The notes under the pieces are model-generated. The model saw only the letters and a program-made list of their open reading frames with translations, did no database searches and was not told the DNA's origin. This document shows positions 37,722-39,216 of a stretch of 39,216 nt of DNA, piece after piece (position 1 is the first letter of the stretch; each line of letters opens with the position of its first letter). The stretch is from Prochlorococcus sp. AG-363-P06 (lineage in GTDB: Bacteria > Cyanobacteriota > Cyanobacteriia > PCC-6307 > Cyanobiaceae), in contig QCGD01000014.1 in the NCBI GenBank assembly GCA_003280025.1, positions 1 through 39,216 of the forward strand. Reading direction: 5' to 3'. Made by a program: the position numbers and the translations under genes.

Positions 37722-38882
37722 ATGAAGCTTTTCAAAAGCTTGCTTGTAGCTCCTGCTGCATTAGGACTTCTTGCTCCTATGTCTGCAACAGCTAATGAGC
37801 TTAACCTTGCTGATTTTACTGACTATTCTTCATCAAAAGAAGTCAAGAACATTAGCGAATTTAATTCTAAACAGCTTGCTGTTACCAATAGCCGTGTAGA
37901 TGGCCTTGAAACAAGAATCAATAACTTCGAAGCTGGTTCTTTCTCAGAAACAACAACAGCATCTTTCTCTGCTGATTTCGTAATCGGTTCTGTTGATGGT
38001 ATCGCCGGCCAAGAGCAGGTTTCAACTGGATATAGTTTCCAAATTGATCTAAACACAAGCTTTACTGGTGAAGATTCATTTGATGTATCTATCGATGCTG
38101 GTAATGCTGGTAGTCCAAATGATGATAATACATTTAGGACATTTGATGAGCTAGATCTTAATGATAATGGAGACGGACTCACTGTCGACGGAATTTCTTA
38201 TACTTTCCCTGTTGGTGACAAGACAACTGTTTTCGTTGGTGACAGCGTAGATGGTAGTTCTCTTTACAATACAGCTTGTGTTTACGCCTCTCCTACAGAT
38301 ACAATGGATGACTGCTCATTGAGTGGTTCCGGTATAGAAGATGGCGCTGGAACTGCTGCTGGTGCAAGCTTTGAACTCGGTAATGGATTTACTGCTGCTG
38401 TTGGTTATACAGGAGACGGGTCTACTGCTAACGGTTTAATGACTCGCGAAGGAAATGATTCTATCGGTGCTCAACTTACATATACCGATGAGTCTTACGG
38501 TGCATCTTTAACTTATGCAAACGTTGAAGGTAATGATGACACTACATTCTGGGGACTTAACGCTTACTGGACTCCAGAAGCAACTGGTTCTGCACCTTCA
38601 ATAAGTGTTGGTTATGAATGGGGTGATCCAACGACTGCTGATGATTCAACACAATATTTTGTTGGTCTTCAGTGGGATGAAGTTGGTCCAGGATCACTTG
38701 GTGTTGCATTAGGTAACACAGGTTCTATTACAGATGGAGCAGAAGAAACCACTATGTATGAAGTTTTCTACAACTACCCTGTAAACGATGGTATGACAAT
38801 TACTCCTGTCCTATACAACAGAGAAGTTGCTGCAGCCGAAGATCAAACAGGTATCTTAGTTAAGACTTCATTCAGCTTCTAA
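37722..38882 (+). CDS. Som-type outer-membrane porin
   Basis: 386 aa. Signal peptide (MKLFKSLLVAPAALGLLAPM, cleavage after SATANE region), helical linker LAVTNSRVDGLETRINNFEAG, then a Gly/Asp/Thr-rich beta-barrel that ends in TSFSF with terminal Phe. Sister of the Pho-linked porin at 16109-17239. Passive diffusion channel of the outer membrane. The start at 37722 follows GTGTGAGGAAATTT, the ribosome site shared by all three porins; a GTG 30 bp upstream is rejected. Terminator follows, then another porin. Confidence 0.9.
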   Translation: MKLFKSLLVAPAALGLLAPMSATANELNLADFTDYSSSKEVKNISEFNSKQLAVTNSRVDGLETRINNFEAGSFSETTTASFSADFVIGSVDGIAGQEQVSTGYSFQIDLNTSFTGEDSFDVSIDAGNAGSPNDDNTFRTFDELDLNDNGDGLTVDGISYTFPVGDKTTVFVGDSVDGSSLYNTACVYASPTDTMDDCSLSGSGIEDGAGTAAGASFELGNGFTAAVGYTGDGSTANGLMTREGNDSIGAQLTYTDESYGASLTYANVEGNDDTTFWGLNAYWTPEATGSAPSISVGYEWGDPTTADDSTQYFVGLQWDEVGPGSLGVALGNTGSITDGAEETTMYEVFYNYPVNDGMTITPVLYNREVAAAEDQTGILVKTSFSF

Positions 38883-38919
38883 ACTTAATAATTTAATTTA
38901 GAAATCTTACACACATTAA

Positions 38920-38952
38920 AAAGACCTACCTATAGGTAGGTCTTTTTTTTTT
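38920..38952 (+). terminator. strong rho-independent terminator
   Basis: Stem AAAGACCTACC / GGTAGGTCTTT with a TATA loop and at least ten T. It ends the first tandem porin gene. Confidence 0.9.
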
Positions 38953-39048
38953 GTTGAAATTGTGCCTATATGTAATTTGTCCAGTTAAATCTTATTTTTT
39001 CAAGATTATTTGTTATTATTAATATGAATATTCTGTGTGAGGAATTTT

Positions 39049-39216
39049 ATGAAGCTTTTTAAAAGCTTGCTTGTAGCCCCTGCTACATTAGGCTTGTTAG
39101 CACCTTTAGCTGCTAACGCAACTGAGATAAATCTCAATGACGTTTCAAACTACTCTGATGTAGATAGTATTGAATTTGCTAATTCTTTTGATAATGAAAA
39201 ATTAAATGAAGGAACT
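39049..39216 (+). CDS. Som-type porin, 5' part (cut by window end)
   Basis: The first 56 codons are present: MKLFKSLLVAPATLGLLAPL, signal end AANATE, then INLNDVSNYSDVDSIEFANS. Signal peptide and spacer match the two other porins, with the ribosome site TGTGTGAGGAATTTT. It lies behind its own intergenic region after the strong terminator, so it is a separate transcription unit from the previous porin. Confidence 0.88.
   Translation, partial: MKLFKSLLVAPATLGLLAPLAANATEINLNDVSNYSDVDSIEFANSFDNEKLNEGT

Overview
The window looks like a marine picocyanobacterial genome, most likely a high-light Prochlorococcus: it is strongly AT-rich, has very short intergenic spaces, and carries three porin genes of the picocyanobacterial Som type, two PstS phosphate-binding lipoproteins, a PhoB/PhoR pair, and a gap-arsJ-chrA/arsR arsenate cluster resembling the phosphate island of these organisms. 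Taxonomy is inferred from gene families, not from a marker gene.

The dominant structure is a stack of integrative elements in the 3' end of one tRNA gene. The only intact tRNA is tRNA-Pro(TGG), minus strand, 34593-34666. Six partial copies of its 3' 43-46 nt lie in the same orientation at 1740, 10423, 12334, 25842, 28762 and 30777. Taking the crossover in the anticodon arm, they divide the island into T0 (ends 1784), T1 (1785-10465), T2 (10466-12379), T3 (12380-25887), T4 (25888-28807), T5 (28808-30822) and T6 (30823-34638). This matches the known Prochlorococcus tRNA-anchored elements called tycheposons. Only T3 and T6 encode tyrosine recombinases. T2, T4 and T5 are 1.9-2.9 kb cargo elements with none.

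The most unusual observation is at the ends. Each of T2-T6 carries its own short helically spaced direct-repeat pair (period 11 or 12 bp), and the same repeat word appears at both ends of that element but not at its neighbours: GATCCCCC in T2, TCTACGG in T3, GATCGCCC in T4, TAGCGCTCC in T5, TTTCGCTC in T6. A further pair (CTCGCTCA) brackets one gene inside T1, and T0 shows the T4 word. These look like integrase arm sites with element-specific sequence. Three of the ends add a 10-bp-period GCAAAG-like triplet upstream, and many left ends repeat 9-12 bp of the tRNA core.

Layout. T0/T1 (1-10.4 kb): a chrA fragment, exported and acidic hypothetical proteins, a SYLF-domain protein, two DUF4116-repeat proteins plus a broken third, a first pstS, a lipoprotein, small membrane peptides. 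T2: a third DUF4116 protein and a 50-residue protein. T3: recombinase, phoB-phoR, porin and pstS divergent across two Pho boxes, chrA-arsJ-gap divergent from arsR across a perfect operator-like palindrome, then small HTH proteins and a RepA-like helicase. Phosphate scavenging and export of the arsenate taken up with phosphate thus travel together between an integrase and a replication module. T4: a CobW-like P-loop protein and two metallophosphoesterase-like proteins with altered metal ligands, behind a Fur/Zur-like palindrome. T5: two divergent hypothetical proteins. T6: recombinase, two membrane proteins (one DUF805+SHOCT) and a hypothetical protein. Right of the tRNA: a GC-rich glycine-repeat outer-membrane protein apparently grafted onto an AT-rich N-terminus, small genes, and two tandem porins, the last cut by the window end.

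All similarities are judged by eye; no database search was run.
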